A stretch of 64,000 bases of DNA from Mactromeris polynyma. Taxonomy: Eukaryota > Mollusca > Bivalvia > Venerida > Mactridae. Shown piece after piece: positions 1-12,800 of the stretch. A program made the position numbers and the translations under genes. The stretch's first letter is position 1, and each line of letters begins with the position of its first letter. The notes below the pieces were generated by a model. That model worked only from the letters and a program-made list of their open reading frames with translations, ran no database searches and was not told the DNA's origin. The stretch spans positions 13,950,001-14,014,000 of the forward strand of contig JASFXZ010000016.1 in assembly GCA_032209605.1 (NCBI GenBank), in the 5' to 3' direction.

Positions 1-3
1 TAC

Positions 4-286
4 CTGACGATCGTTAATCTCTGTAGGAATTGTCTCCAGCATGGGTATACGATACGTATTACTGATCCAACAGTAGTCATTGGTGTATGCCTCATGCCAG
101 CCTTTGCCAAGCTCTGCAGGAATCCAACATTTAATCTTTGCTCCGACATATTGAGCCGTACTAACAATAACTGCCAACAAAACTAACATGAAGGAGGTAT
201 GAAGATGACTCATCCGGTCCGCCCAGTCGTCCGTCCGGCACGACTCCCTAAACTTTTTTGTCACAACAGTAAAACCTCCGAAGTAT
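4..286 (-). CDS. Innexin gene A, first large coding exon (partial gene)
   Basis: This 283-nt exon encodes the N-terminal cytoplasmic segment, first membrane helix and first extracellular loop of an innexin, a four-helix subunit of gap junctions and hemichannels. Read on the minus strand it has the family pattern DDWADRMSH, a hydrophobic helix, STAQYVG, then loop cysteines in KCWIPAE and DYCWISNTY. It begins after a TTTCAG acceptor (one base completes the preceding codon) and ends at CAG followed by GTA, in phase 0, the same phases and length as the equivalent exons of gene B. The remaining exons must lie to the left of the window. The extreme N-terminus (YFGGFTVVTKKF) is unlike the LLGxxPSF of its neighbours. 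The exon carrying the start codon was not identified. Innexin identity is firm; exact exon ends rest on splice consensus. Confidence 0.85.
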
Positions 287-595
287 CTGAAAGTTATCAA
301 TGTATTATTTAGAACTTCCGTTACACAAATTCCAACTAAAAAACTGTCGGTAACAGATCTCGAAAATTTAAGTTTTGTCGAAATACGTAATAATCACAAT
401 GCAATGCACACATCGTGTCAAAAATAGCTTGTGTCTGCGTTCTTAAAGCAAGTTGTTTTAGCATAATTTTGTTTCGTTGGTAAGGATAATAAACAAAATG
501 AATAAAAACGACACATCTGACACATTATCAAAGCTGTTTTAAAGCGGCTTGACAGTTTGTTCTCTTCGCTGATGGCTCACTGGTAGTTTGAAAGA
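287..595. other. Sequence upstream of innexin A exon, nothing recognised
   Basis: This is intronic or upstream sequence of gene A on the minus strand. It is AT-rich with no convincing coding frame. The missing first exon of gene A should lie somewhere between here and the end of gene B. Confidence 0.4.
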
Positions 596-596
596 G

Positions 597-1283
597 AGAG
601 AATAAGTGGCTACAGGGAACGCCACATACATAAGACGGTGCCTCTCCACACAGACCTCCGGGAAAACAACCATCCACAAAACATAAGACGCCTAAGGAGG
701 CTCAAGGGTACATACGTAAAGGAACAGGGCGCAATGAATGGTCTGGCCGACCATAGGAATAACTAAGTGAATCAAAGAGGACAAACAGTGGGGGGAGTAA
801 TGGATGGATAAGATCACAGGACAAGTCAAGACAGCTGGCATCAAACTGGGTGGCAAATAACATGAACACTATAAAGTGAAAGAATTGCACAGGGGGGAAG
901 AGAAATATAACATACATTTAAAGCATAAAAAGAAATAATAACCATACAGCGAATTACAGCATTGTATAATGGGGGTTTAAATCGAGTTAATGGCTAGCCA
1001 ACCTCACACTTAATCGCTTTATGGTCAAACCTCCCGAATCTGAATTTCATTTCACAGAATGGCTTTCTGATAGACTGATATCGACGTATTTCTGAAATTT
1101 AAGGTAACCGACTTTAGACATCAAACGAAAGTAGAGATTTTCTTTGACATTCTTCCACCTCAGTTACTTTGCGTGTTTACCTCATTCAATGCCTGTGTTT
1201 TATGGATTGTTTCCAGGAGTTCTGTAAGGAGGCATTGTCTCTCAAATGTATGTGGCGTTCCCTGTAGCAACTTATAATTCTCC
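597..1283. mobile_element. Non-autonomous DNA element with about 35-bp inverted ends
   Basis: The left end (597-631) reads GGCTACAGGGAACGCCACAT and the right end (1247-1283) carries its reverse complement, ATGTGGCGTTCCCTGTAGC, with a few mismatches and a short insertion. The interior has no coding frame. A 38-base direct repeat (around 1113-1150 and 1287-1325, TAGACATCAA...GAAGTAGAGAT) straddles the right end. The paired inverted ends mark a MITE or the remnant of a larger DNA transposon; the superfamily is not clear. Confidence 0.55.
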
Positions 1284-1819
1284 CGTTTAGACATCAACAC
1301 GGAAGTAGAGATTTCTTTGACTTTATAGTAGACATTTCGACAACTCGGACAGAAAGTGTCTTCGAAGACAGTTAGTCAGCTCTCGGATATTTCCTTACCA
1401 CTTCGTTACTCTACGAACATCCTCTAGTGTGTGTCAGGCGTTTCATCAGCACTCAAGCGTTCACGCCGCCATCTTGTTTTCATGATATTTGAATGGTATT
1501 TCCGAAAGTAGTGCCTAACGAACATCCGATGCACTTGACGTAGTTGGCCGAGGTTTTCCGAATGTACATTCCTTGTAAACATATCGAAATCAGCGAAAAT
1601 AAAAGCACATTTTCGTCGGCAAGGATGGCATTTCTAATCAAATGTGTAAACGAATTTTTTATGTATCAATTATATAAAATACTTTGCTGCTTTAACCAAA
1701 CCGGGTATTTATGAAAATATTTTAGAACGTTTTACCACTGGAACTGACATAAATTCAAAATGTAAATAGTACTTTTAAGACTGCTGTAAAATCGTAAATA
1801 ATAATCCTCTTGATCTGAG

Positions 1820-2580
1820 ATAATCGTATTCCAGTGAAATATTCATAGTCCATGACAAATTCATTCAATTTGTTCCATATCCATACAAATAGCACATTAT
1901 TTCGAATGATGTTTTTTCTCGTTTACATTTTTTGAATACATTTTTTGTATGTTTTTGCGGTCCCGAATTTGTTCCTTCTATTTTCATTGTATAAAACACT
2001 CTGAACTCAGGAAACCGAAATAAAATTCAACTTTTTTTGGTTTCATTTCTATATAATTTCACCTCCATAAACCAGAACGACTTTCTAAAGCATTATTAGT
2101 GTTACGATAGTGTCTCAAATTGTCAGGAAGGTCTTAAAACTCTTTTAATCGTATTCCGGTGAAATATTCAACTCTGTATCTCATAGTCCATGACAACTCC
2201 ATTCAATTAATTCCATACAAATACAGAGATCTAGAAATCCACAAGCCCGACGTCCCGGACATGCCTAATTGTTGATTTGGGCTACCAACAGTTAAGTTGA
2301 GGTTAGTCCAGGACAAGTCAGTTTTAAAGCCAGTTAACATTGGACATATCGAACGAAAATCATACATTACTGTTGCCTTGAAACTCTCAATAAATTTTCT
2401 CGGACACCTAGCCTCCCACATCGGTTAAGTCAATTTAATACGTTTAATGTGTAATTTGAAAAACATTCTAGAGCCCTGAAAATAGCACATAATTATGTAT
2501 GGGTTTTTTCACGATTCCATTTTTGAATACATGTATTATTCTTCCGACAGTGTCTCAAAATGTTTGAAAGGTTTTGCGTC
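1820..2580. repeat. Degenerate direct duplication, second copy interrupted
   Basis: A block starting TCGTATTCCAGTGAAATATTC (about 1826-1950) recurs at about 2148-2540 with the same order of words: ATAGTCCATGACAA, CCATACAAAT, AATAGCACAT and TTTTTGAATACAT. In the second copy roughly 240 bases are inserted between CCATACAAAT and AGCACATAATT. A further word (GTGTCTCAAA) recurs at about 2110 and 2552. No protein-coding content is seen. Confidence 0.5.
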
Positions 2581-2664
2581 ACATTTGCCCTATTGAGATA
2601 ATTGTTACATACGGGGTTATGGAATTTGTATTTTATTTAAGTTTGTGCATTCCAGAACAATTTA

Positions 2665-2965
2665 GGTAGTACAGATAGATAGAGCTTGGAAAGACGGTTT
2701 CAACGATACCAAATACTCAAAACCGCCAAAAATTGAGTGACGGGTTCTGGAAATAAGGCGACGAAATCTGAAAACTAAGTCGAAACATTTTTAATCCATT
2801 CGGAGTAACAATTGGAGAAAGGAAACAAAATGAAACAGTTAGGAAATGTCAGAAAATCAAAGGAACTGAAAAGAAGGCTAGACGAAATACATCGAAAATG
2901 GGTTTTTCGAAATAAAATTTCGGACCCGATGAATTCGAATGAACGAGGTCCGATTGTAGACGCAA
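2665..2965. repeat. Two truncated dispersed repeats
   Basis: Bases 2665-2780 are an inverted relative of 50180-50290 (shared words AGAGCTTGGAAAGACGGTTT and GATACCAAATACTCAAA). Bases 2895-2960 match the right half of the TACAGTCGGACCTCG MITE seen complete at 12574 and 38992 (TTCGAAATAAA, CCCGATGAATTCGAATGAAC). The 75-residue frame here is a by-product of the repeat. Confidence 0.5.
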
Positions 2966-3589
2966 AAGCAGAAGTCAAAGGAGAAGAAACCTGCAAAATG
3001 TCGATAACTTCAGAAATCCAGACGATTCAAAACTCTTAAGCAATTAGCTTTCGATTTCCAAAAGTCGGATGACACCATCATGGCGTACAATATTCTGGTC
3101 GCAGTGATCCCTTCCTGTATGATCAATTTGAACACATTTCTAATAACGTAATTACACAAAACATAAACAATAAACAACAAAATGGCGGACATTTCTACTC
3201 ACGACAACATGGCTGTGTATAGATCAAGGTTTCTGGCCGATAATGTTCAAATCAGCCGAAACCTTTTGAGATAAAACTATCACAAATATATCAAAATTTT
3301 GCATTAAATCGAGGGCGTCAGAGTCACGTAGTTGCGCACTAGCGGTACAATTGAGATTAAATCAAAGCTGGCAGTTGGGAAATTAGACACATTTTTGACA
3401 TTATGTATCTAATGATACCCTCTTTATCTTTAAAATGATAAACAAAAACTCCTCAATATCCTTGGAACAGTCAAGTTGTTCCAATTAAAGGATAAAATAA
3501 GTTGAGGTGGACGACTGGAATATTTTTGTTATATTGTCTAACGAAACGAATGCATGGATATAAAAATGTATTTAAAGTGGAGGTTTTTT

Positions 3590-4115
3590 TACATATTTTA
3601 CATATTTACATATTTTACATATTTTTCATATTTACATATTTTACATATTTTACATATTTTACATATTTTACATATTTTACTTATTTACATATTTACATAT
3701 TTTACATATTTTTTCATATTTACATATTTACTTATTTTACAAATTTTCATATTTACATATTTTACATATTTTACATATTTTACATATTTTACATATTTTA
3801 CATATTTACATATTTTACATATTTTACATATTTACATATTTACATATTTTACATATTTACATATTTTACATATTTTACATATTTACATATTTTACATATT
3901 TTCTTATTTTACATATTTTCTTATTTACATACATTTGTACATTTTGTATTTACATATTTTACATATTTTACATATTTACATATTTTACATATTTTCTTAT
4001 TTTACATATTTTCTTATTTACATATTTTACATACGTTTGTACATTTTGTATTTACATATTTTACATATTTACATATTTTACATATTTACATATTTTACAT
4101 ATTTACATATTTTAT
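3590..4115. repeat. Long ACATATTT/ACATATTTT microsatellite-like array
   Basis: About 525 bases are built almost entirely of the words ACATATTTT and ACATATTT, with occasional variants (CTTATTTT, ACATACGTTTGT). Two overlapping open frames of 232 and 203 residues cross it, rich in Ile, Phe, Tyr, Thr, His and Leu. They exist only because the repeat contains no stop in those frames, and are not considered genes. Confidence 0.9.
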
Positions 4116-4512
4116 TATGGATGACATTCTTGCCGACAAAAATATTTTTATTACTCTGGAATTGACATTATTTGCGATCAATAATACATTAAACCCCTGA
4201 TTTCTTCTAAGAACCTTTCGCTGTCACTATTTAAGAGCTCTACGTAAAAGTATGCTATTGAATGAGACACTTTCTGATATGAAAACATGCATGTAAAAAG
4301 GTTTTTGATGTTGTGAAACCTAATGCATGTCATATTCGTTATCAGTAAGATAAACTAGAAAACCCTCTCCAATCTTTCAAAACCCCTACTTAAACCCCTT
4401 TTGGATGACTAAGATCAGCTACTTTCGATTTAGAAACAGGTCCATTTAAAACTTAATGAAGGTCTTATTGAAACAAATATTGCAATTTCTGTGGTTTGAA
4501 ACTACCATAATT

Positions 4513-4755
4513 GAGCGCTGCTATGGAATTTACAACCTCTTCTGTTAGTGACGTCATTTCAAGAAAACGCAATATGTGATGTCACAATTTGCAAGCAGGA
4601 AACAATATTTACTCCATAATTATGGTCACTACGTTTTCATATTGCCATGTGGGGTAAATATTGCTTACTTTGAGAACATGGTGACGTCACATGTGACGTT
4701 TTCTGGAAATGATGTCACTTAAAGAAGTAGTTGGAAATCGTACACCGGCGATTAT
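4513..4755. mobile_element. CRE-bearing foldback MITE, copy 1
   Basis: First of four copies of a palindromic element of about 235 bases with ends GAGCGCTGCTATGG...AACCTCTTCTGTTAGTGACGTC and a centre of GGAAACAATATTTACTCC facing GGGGTAAATATTGCTTAC. It carries two perfect TGACGTCA octamers (4549-4556 and 4682-4689). The right end is the most degraded of the set. Confidence 0.7.
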
Positions 4756-5470
4756 ATAGTCATCTGATGAAGAGCAAATTGAAATGCCCCTTTAAAGGAA
4801 TGCCCTCGAGATATTGAAATACGTTTGTATCAGTTTTTTCGCAATATATCCAGTTAACCCATTGTCAATTAGGCTAAACAACTTTGTCTTTGACATGTAA
4901 AGTTCTACTCGCTACATCCATTTTTCTGTATTTGAGTATTATTTGATATTTGAGTGTAGTTATAGAGTACGGGTATTACCGTAATACGGAACACTAAATA
5001 CTTACGCTCAATCGCAGATTCAAGCTCAAATCTTTCAGAAAAAGATCAATCAAATACTCAGTAAGCATCGTAAGCATACTTTTTCCACATTTTTTCGCGA
5101 AACATCTTTTATACATAAACAAGAATTTATATTTTAACAGGAATAACCTGCATATATTTGCTGTTTATGCATTATATCATTAAACTTTTCCCTCATACTA
5201 AAAATATAGGTCAACATCTTGTTTTAGAAATTGCAAATCAAATCAAATTGTCCAATCAAGAATTATACACTTATTTTACACATGTACACCTTATGTCATC
5301 AAAACGCATGTTATCATTGGCTGTGTTTGCAATTTTTAAAACAAGATGTTCTCTAAATTCTCTAAAAGTTCATATGACTGTAAAATCAAAACATACTGTC
5401 ACTAGCTTGGTCAATTCTAACTTTTTTGCTATTCTTATTAGAAATTAGATAGTTCACGTTTCGTATTTTA

Positions 5471-5615
5471 TACATGTAATGTAACATCATGTGCTCTTCA
5501 GAAATTCTATGCCTCTTGCCATATGTAGTTTATTATATGTGTTGGTATATATATATACATGTAATGTAACATCATGTGCTCTTCAGAAAGTCTATGCCTC
5601 TTGTCATATGTATTT
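5471..5615. repeat. 85-bp direct duplication
   Basis: The block TACATGTAATGTAACATCAT followed by GTGCTCTTCAGAAA and CTATGCCTCTTG occurs at 5471 and again at 5556, nearly identical. It is a recent tandem duplication outside any gene. Confidence 0.75.
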
Positions 5616-5642
5616 TTGTGTATTTGCTACAAAACATGTTAA

Positions 5643-5802
5643 TACAGTAAAACTTCAATACTAAGACCACTATTGGGACCTTTAATATTGAGGTGATCTT
5701 AATATCGAAGTTGAATAAAGAGCAAAGCAGTGAAAATTGTGTTAAAATTGTGTTCATATTTTAAGGTGGTCTTATTATTGAGATGGTCTTCAATTTTACT
5801 GT
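5643..5802. mobile_element. Pogo/Tigger-like MITE (TACAGTAAAAC family)
   Basis: This element opens with TACAGTAAAACTTCAATA and closes with CAATTTTACTGT, so its ends are inverted repeats beginning CAGT next to TA. Inside it has the family words AAGACCAC, GGTGATCTTAATAT, GAATAAAGAGCAAA and GGTGGTCTTATTATTGAG. TA-flanked CAGT ends are typical of pogo/Tigger elements of the Tc1/mariner superfamily. There is no transposase. Confidence 0.6.
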
Positions 5803-5972
5803 TTGTTTACCGCATTAAAGTATACGCAGTTGTAGTAATATATAGTTCAGTGTATCCAAGTGTGTGCTATTGTGTTTTATCAATGATGTAGTATGGGTAA
5901 TATGATGTCTCTACAGAGCACCCTCACTAGAGTGGTCATCTTTTAAGCACCAACCTCTCTTCAACAATATTT

Positions 5973-6209
5973 GAGCGCTGCTTTGGGATATCCAACCTCT
6001 TCTGTAAGTGACGTCATCTCAAGATAACGTTACATGTGATGTCACAATGTGCAATCAGGAAACAATATTTACTCCACATGGTCACTTTGTTTTCATATTG
6101 CCATATGGGGCATATATTGCTTACTGTAAGTACGTGGTGACGTCCCATGTGACGTTTTCATGACATGACGTCACTTAAGGAAGAGGTTATGAATATAACA
6201 GCAGCACTC
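5973..6209. mobile_element. CRE-bearing foldback MITE, copy 2
   Basis: Same element and orientation as the copy at 4513. It starts GAGCGCTGCTTTGGG and ends in the inverted counterpart GCAGCACTC. Perfect TGACGTCA sites lie at 6009-6016 and 6166-6173. Just upstream (5947-5970) is a fragment shared with 14615 (CAACCTCTCTTCAACAA). Confidence 0.75.
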
Positions 6210-6337
6210 ATTTTGATTTTCCCTTAGAAAATTTATTATTAATTTAACCTCTCAGAAACCTCCCAACTGCATCCCAAGTTTGCATTTACCAAAGTCTGTT
6301 GCTAAGGAGAGATTGCAAACGTGCACAAGAAGATACA

Positions 6338-6575
6338 ATAAAGCTTCACTTAAAAAACAACCTCAAAATTAAGGGCACAATATTCAAACCATTTCCCCCA
6401 TGTTGCTCTTTATTTAATCTCAGCATTAAGACCACCTCAATACTATGACCAGTTTTCAAGGGTCTCAATGGTGGTCGTATTATTGAGGTTTCATTGTACA
6501 TCGGGACATGATATCTATTTCGGATGATACAGAGTATTCGGATAGAATACTGTCGAATAAACGAGGCCCGACAGT
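6338..6575. mobile_element. Two abutting Tigger-like MITE fragments
   Basis: Bases 6338-6498 are an inverted copy of the TACAGTAAAACCTC family (ACCTCAAAATTAAGG...TTATTGAGGTTTCATTGTA). Directly adjoining is the right half of the CAGTCGG family (ATTTCGGATGATACAGAGTA...CGAATAAACGAGGCCCGACAGTA, to 6575). The 89-residue minus-strand frame over them is repeat-derived. Confidence 0.6.
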
Positions 6576-6599
6576 ACTTTGATCTGGAAATCAATATAT

Positions 6600-9500
6600 G
6601 TGCTATAATCTTCATAAAAACAACAAACTTTCATTTAGTTTCATTTATTTTATTTTCTAATTACTTTATTTATAAAAACGAGACGTTATAATACAGTCAC
6701 TCAACTTATTTACAACATGCTCCAAAAAACAACACATGATATGTCCTTATGTCGCAAAAAGGCCATTTATAGTGTACACATGAACGTGACCGACTGAATT
6801 CTTGCATCACGTAAAGTATAATTTGTGACAGACAATTCCGTAATGGCTATTTCGAGCTTGTACACTAAACGCTGTTAAGCAGCTGTGTTTGCGTGTTCGT
6901 ATTAAAATAATAGGTGTACTATGAACGTACAAACCCATACACTGTAACTTACGGAAATTGTAAATGTCACAAACGGTACCTTATGTGAATGTTATCATGT
7001 ACACTAAACGTTAATATTTGTAGACAATGCCACATGTGAAAGATAAAATAAGACAAGTAAACTAAAACATAATGTCATTGTTTCTACAAGTAAGGCACTA
7101 ATGGTCAGCCATGTTGAAAGTCAGCAAATAACCAACTTGTGTAGAAAATAATATATATTGTTGAAAATAATTTTTTAAAAATTCAACCTTTGAAAAAAAC
7201 GTTTATAATGGGTAATGAATATAAAATAAACACTAAACATAGGGGTGTTGATTAAAAGGGTTTTACTTATGAGACGAAAATTGAGAAAATACTACGTAAT
7301 ATTTAAACTGCATTAGCATGTTAATGCATTTTAATAGATAACGTACATGACAACTTGTACTGTAGTAAACCCCCTACGACTCACTCAAGGTGAGCAAGTA
7401 TGGTCCGCGAAATTTGGAATAATTAAAAATACGGAATGATTTTTTGATGGAAAGATAAAATACATTTTGAACACTTTCATAAAAATAGTCAGATTAAAAT
7501 GATGCAAAATGTGTGCCGAATGTGAAACATCAATCAGCCACACCTTAAAATGTAGCTGAAGTCCTATATATGGCAAGTTCAACATACATAAAAAATTCAA
7601 GACAAAATACAGCCATTACTAAAACTAACATACTAAAATCTACTAAACGTCGAATGGTGTTTTAATTCAAGTCCCCGATTATATGAAAATGTAACAATAC
7701 ATGAAAATGACATGTAAAATATAAAACATAAACCAATGTTGATACTAGTAAAAGAGGAATGCCCCTGAAATGGAACGTCCTTGAACGCCAGTGACATTGA
7801 AAGCCCAATGACCAAGACCTTGAAGGAACACAGTCGAATCCTATACGTGACACACCTTCCAACTATGCTAAAAGTTGTAGCTGAGGCAGGAAGGGTTATG
7901 GACAGGCGTATGAGCTTCCTTACGTACAGACGGACGGTGCAATCACTGTGTGCCTCTCTTTAGGGGTCATAACAATAAAAACGCAATTGTAGCATGGTAT
8001 ATAAAGTTTGTAGTATAAAATAAGGCCTAAAATTCACAAATAAAACACAATGAACATCTTCACATATACATATATAATATTGCGTTATTATGTGCTAAAG
8101 ATAAGCCAAGTTTACTCGCCCACATTCACTCGAAAAATCAACAAATTTGTCTCAATCAAAAATGATATTCTTCCATGAAAACAAAGCAGACATTATATGA
8201 TCACAATATTTATTCACTTATTGTTATCTACTATTTATGCCGCATCGTATGAAACAATTTAAGCAAAGAAACGCTTTTGAAAAGTCAAAATGACACACAA
8301 AATAATTCATGAGCAAGGCAATTACATGTTTAATAGAATTCAATCAAATGAAGGGTGATTTAACAAAATGTAGGTCATGCAGACGAAATTTGATATGGCA
8401 CAAGAATTAAAATACCTTTTCTAAAAAATATGTTCTTGTACAGTTCTATGATTCTGGAAGACCTTGATTTATATTATTGTAATAAAAAAAATAAAAAAAA
8501 CATGGCTTTTCTCAACAGCAGTCCGAACGAGAGTACAAAACGGTAACTAACAGTTCATTGGACGAATTACATCATTCGGTAAATTGGTAGTGGAACAAAT
8601 GTCGCATTTAAACAAAATGAAACTATTCTACTATATTTACATCACCTGAAGCTATTTTCCCAAACAAACACAGAAAAAAACGCATTTGTACACACAACTG
8701 ACATCAAAATTTCTTTCTATTGACAAAAAATAAAATCCCTGCATAATGATTGGTTGGAATTTCAATATTTTAAAAATAGCAACCAATCATAACGTTTGTA
8801 ACAGATTGTATGTGAAATATCTTTTTAAAAGAAGAAAAAAATAAAAATCACTTCGCTTAACAAATTCCCAGGATATAAATCAATATTAACAACACAGTCA
8901 ATGTTTACTGGCATAAGAAAACTGTATCACAATAAGAGAAAACAGAAGTAACGTATGTAACAAATTAATAAATACTGTTAAGTCGTGGGTAACCTTTTTC
9001 CATTGGGCATGCTATTCACAAGAAGTTGGAGAATGATAACATCATAAAATGCTAAAAACTAACAACCGTTGTTTTCAATGTAAATTGTGTTGACATTCGG
9101 GCGCTTAATGTCTTGTATTTATGATACTTGATCAACTAAACAAGTACGTATTTAACATACACAAATTACTTACATTACTAAAGTTAAAAATATACCTAAA
9201 ACCTTGAACATTCGGCGGGGTTGAATATAATCCAACACTTGAATATGTTAACCGTTTCATTCATACCTATTCTCTGTCTAACATAAGCGAGACAAAATTC
9301 TTTCCAGAAATGAAAATGACATATGAAGAATGATAAACATTAAATATCAACATGTTTATTTGTTCGTTTTTCCATCACATAGAAGGCACTGTAACACAGC
9401 TGTATAACCTATTTCAGAAATCGAAGCACATTTATACAGATCAGGACACTCTAATGTAGTTGAAACTAAGAATATTGGTATCCGAAACATGAATGTCCGA

Positions 9501-9682
9501 ATGTACATCCACTTAAAAAATTTAAAATGATTTTTACAAGTTTAAAAACGTCCAAAATGTTAAAATCTAAGTTTAAGTGCAGTATTTCGACCACAAAATG
9601 TCAAAATATAATTTTCTGCCGATTTCTATGTATACAATTCACAATTTTTTGTCTCAACACAAATAGTTTTCACTCACAAGTC
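6600..9682. other. Repeat-poor stretch downstream of innexin B; possible long 3'UTR
   Basis: No gene or obvious repeat is seen in these 3 kb, which lie immediately 3' of the gene B stop codon on the minus strand. Several AATAAA signals exist on that strand (for example at about 9356, 8213 and 6650), so part may be 3'UTR. Which signal is used cannot be told from sequence. No open frame looks like a protein. Confidence 0.35.
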
Positions 9683-9890
9683 CTAAGACGGACCATTACT
9701 TCCCCTAAAAGCTAAGGGCGATGCTTCTTTCTCTTTGTCCAACAATTTTGCTTCGTCATCTTCTGGGTATTCGGGTTGCTTCGGTTCTTCTCGCAGACGA
9801 TAATTTCTCCACATACAGTCCAGAAGGTCAGTAATGACCATATCTGTGGAGTTCATGCCAATCATTCTAGCAACAAAGCAACCATCATCC
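9683..9890 (-). CDS. Innexin B last coding exon: C-terminal tail and stop
   Basis: The exon starts after TTTACAG, completes AG|G (Arg), and reads DDGCFVARMIGMNSTDMVIT, then DLLDCMWRNYRLREEPKQP and an acidic tail rich in Glu, Asp and Lys ending RGSNGPS before TAG. The part up to WRNY is shared with gene C (DGVFVLRVI, STDLVTTDL, LWRNF), while the tail is gene-specific, as is usual for innexins. About 209 bases code before the stop. Confidence 0.92.
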
Positions 9891-12800
9891 CTGTAAACAA
9901 AATAAAATACAAATATGTAAAAACTTATTCATCAGAGAGTCGTAAGTATGACAATATTCTATTTAACATTCATTCTGAATCAAAATATCAGCTTAAAAGT
10001 CATATACAATGTATACTATTTCTTCTTCTTGAAACAAGCTTTTTATGTGCACTTGCTCGACTCCTGCAAGAATGTTTATATTTGACGAAAATGAAACGAT
10101 CAAGAGCAGGGAATGTCATGTTCACAAAGCATATTTTCTAGGCAAATCTAGACAAAGGACAAAGAAGGTGGCACATGCAGTGAATGGACACAAAAACAAG
10201 GCCAAACGTACCAGCAGGCACATGCATTGAATGGACACAAAAACAAGGCCAAACGTACCAGCAGGCACATTCAGTGAATGGACACAAAACAATACAACAA
10301 GGAGGCACATGCAAGAAGTGGGACACACCAAACATGACCGACAAAGATACTAAACAACACATATACAAGGAAACCAAAACATGGAGATAGGACTGCACAA
10401 CACAACAGCAAGAGGTTTAGTGTAATACAACATTAGGCTTTTGGAACTGACAGCAACGATACTGGGTGCTTCAAACACATATACAAATTAGACGTAGAAA
10501 ACGTTAATGAAAATTTTACCATACCTTAGGTATTGTTCAGCAAATCTTCGGCACAACTTCTTGTCAGATGCTGTTTGCATGTGGTCAGTAATAATCAGAT
10601 ATTTCTTCACGTACATATAGTTGTTCCTCTTCAGCACAATCAAGAACATCCACTGGAAACAACAAAATACTTTTTATAAAACAAAACTGCAATGATAAAT
10701 TATAAAGTTATAGCCCATTATTTCAATGTAAGTTTCGAAGCATTGTGCTTTTGGAGTGGCTGTGTTGTTTGTTTGAGGCATTTCCTGTTCGACTTCTTTG
10801 CTCATTTTGAAAAGAAAGAGTTGATATACAAAAGGCCATCTCATGTATTGTCAGAGGTCCACCAGTTCTTCTGTGTTGCAATTGGAATTGTGTTGGACCG
10901 CGGATTTATGAAAATGACAAAAAGGTGAGACAGCGTAGCACAGGAACGGCCACATTCCCCAGGTCTCCATGTAGATAAACTGAGGGTATGAAGTTACATA
11001 ATGAAAGGGACGGCGTATTTAAAGACTGGGCCATGTTTCCTAAGTTTATTTCACATGGATGAGAATGCTCACCGGCTAAAAAAGGGTAACCCTTAAACTC
11101 AAAGGAAAACCAATATGCTCCTTAAAAAAATACCATTTTTGCACTAGTCGGTCAACTTTATTTCTCATAATTTAGTGAAAAAAGAGGAAATTAGTTGAAT
11201 AGAGATGTCTCTCTCATGAGTAAATGCCATGACACCTCAACAACAATCGTTACTATCAATTATACTAAAGGATTAAGTTGTGAGAATGTTCATTGTAAGC
11301 ATTAAAGGTCGCAAGCCCAACGGACGGAAGAGATCATAGCAACAGCTTAGTTTAAGCCATGAACTTATGAACCTCGGGATCAAGAAAAAAATGCAGTTAA
11401 TTCATACTACTGGTGCATCAACATTATCTGCTGCAGAAACATTCTTAGTTGGTGTATCAATGTATTCACACAACTATGCACCAAGGACGCGTCGTATCAT
11501 CACTAAACAAGCGACGTATTTAATTACAATATATACTTCTAAGCAACGGTTGCTATGCAATATACGCCATTGATTGTATACCTGCAATGTTATTTTAGAT
11601 ACGGGACTATTTATACTGTATGTTTACTGGTGTCTACCCTTGATGTGAATTTAATGCCTAGAACTCCAGACAACAGACATATTTACAAACAAACAGGAAC
11701 TTGGCTTTCAATTAAATTCAAATTAACAGAAATGATAACTACCTCCGAGATGTCATATTTTCTGCATACGGTAATTGTAAATGACATAACAAACAAATGT
11801 GCAATAAAGAACAAAGTAGCGAAACTTCAAATAAAACTCCAGGTGTCTTTGAAGTTTATAGCTACCATTAACCAAAAGCGGGATGAACTAAATAGACATT
11901 CTAGATTCACAAAGCAAATCAGGATAATGAACAAACGTTTGAAAATGAAAATCATTAAACAAAATACCACTCGCGAAATATGGTGAAATTTCCGATCATA
12001 CTCGCGAAAATATGTGACATTTCTAAAAATGGGTATATGCTTACCTTAACCAGATTGAAGCCGCTCAAGAAAGCAATAAAGAAGAACCAGAACCACAGGA
12101 AGATGAAGATCTTCTCATTAAACAAATTGATGGGAAGCACACACTGGACAGTCCATCTGAAATGAAAGGGAACATTATATTTCTTGCACAAATTATTTGC
12201 ATTCGATATTAGATCAATACTAGTAGTACAAAACAACCACTTTAGAGAAACACCCTTGGAAGAAGGCACAAACGTTGGATGTTGGTGAGAAGATTTTGCT
12301 TTAGAGAAGTTAAATGGACAGTACATTAAAACCTCATTTAAATACCACCCTGAAATTAAATCCATCTCATTAATATGACCATATTTAGTGGACCTGAATT
12401 TACTTTATTTCTGTCATATCCTGTCAAAGACCACTTTCTTCAAAGCAAATGATGGTCTTATCATATTCAGGTTCCACGGTAGTTTCTTAGTACTAGTATG
12501 GGCAAATCGTTAATACCGTTAAATAAAGATTGTTGCTCAAGAGAGGACCACACGGTAGAGGTAACACTATAAATACAGTCGGACCTCGTTCATTTGAGTC
12601 CATCGGGTCCGAAATCTTATTTTGAAAAAAACATGAGATCGAATAACCCATTTCATTTCGACGTGCATAAGGTTAATCGAGACCTGATATTTATTTCGGA
12701 TTATACCAAGTCTTCGGATAAAAAGTTGTCGAATAAACGAGGTCCTACTGTATATTCGTACATCAAATTTTTTTTATAACAGTCGTAACTTGTTAACACC

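Noticed and set aside
3502..4200. Open frames of 232 and 203 residues on the plus strand
   Set aside because: They are translations of the ACATATTTT array and consist of a handful of residues repeated; no gene context.
5158..5448. 96-residue plus-strand frame
   Set aside because: AT-rich composition, no domain, no splice or promoter context.
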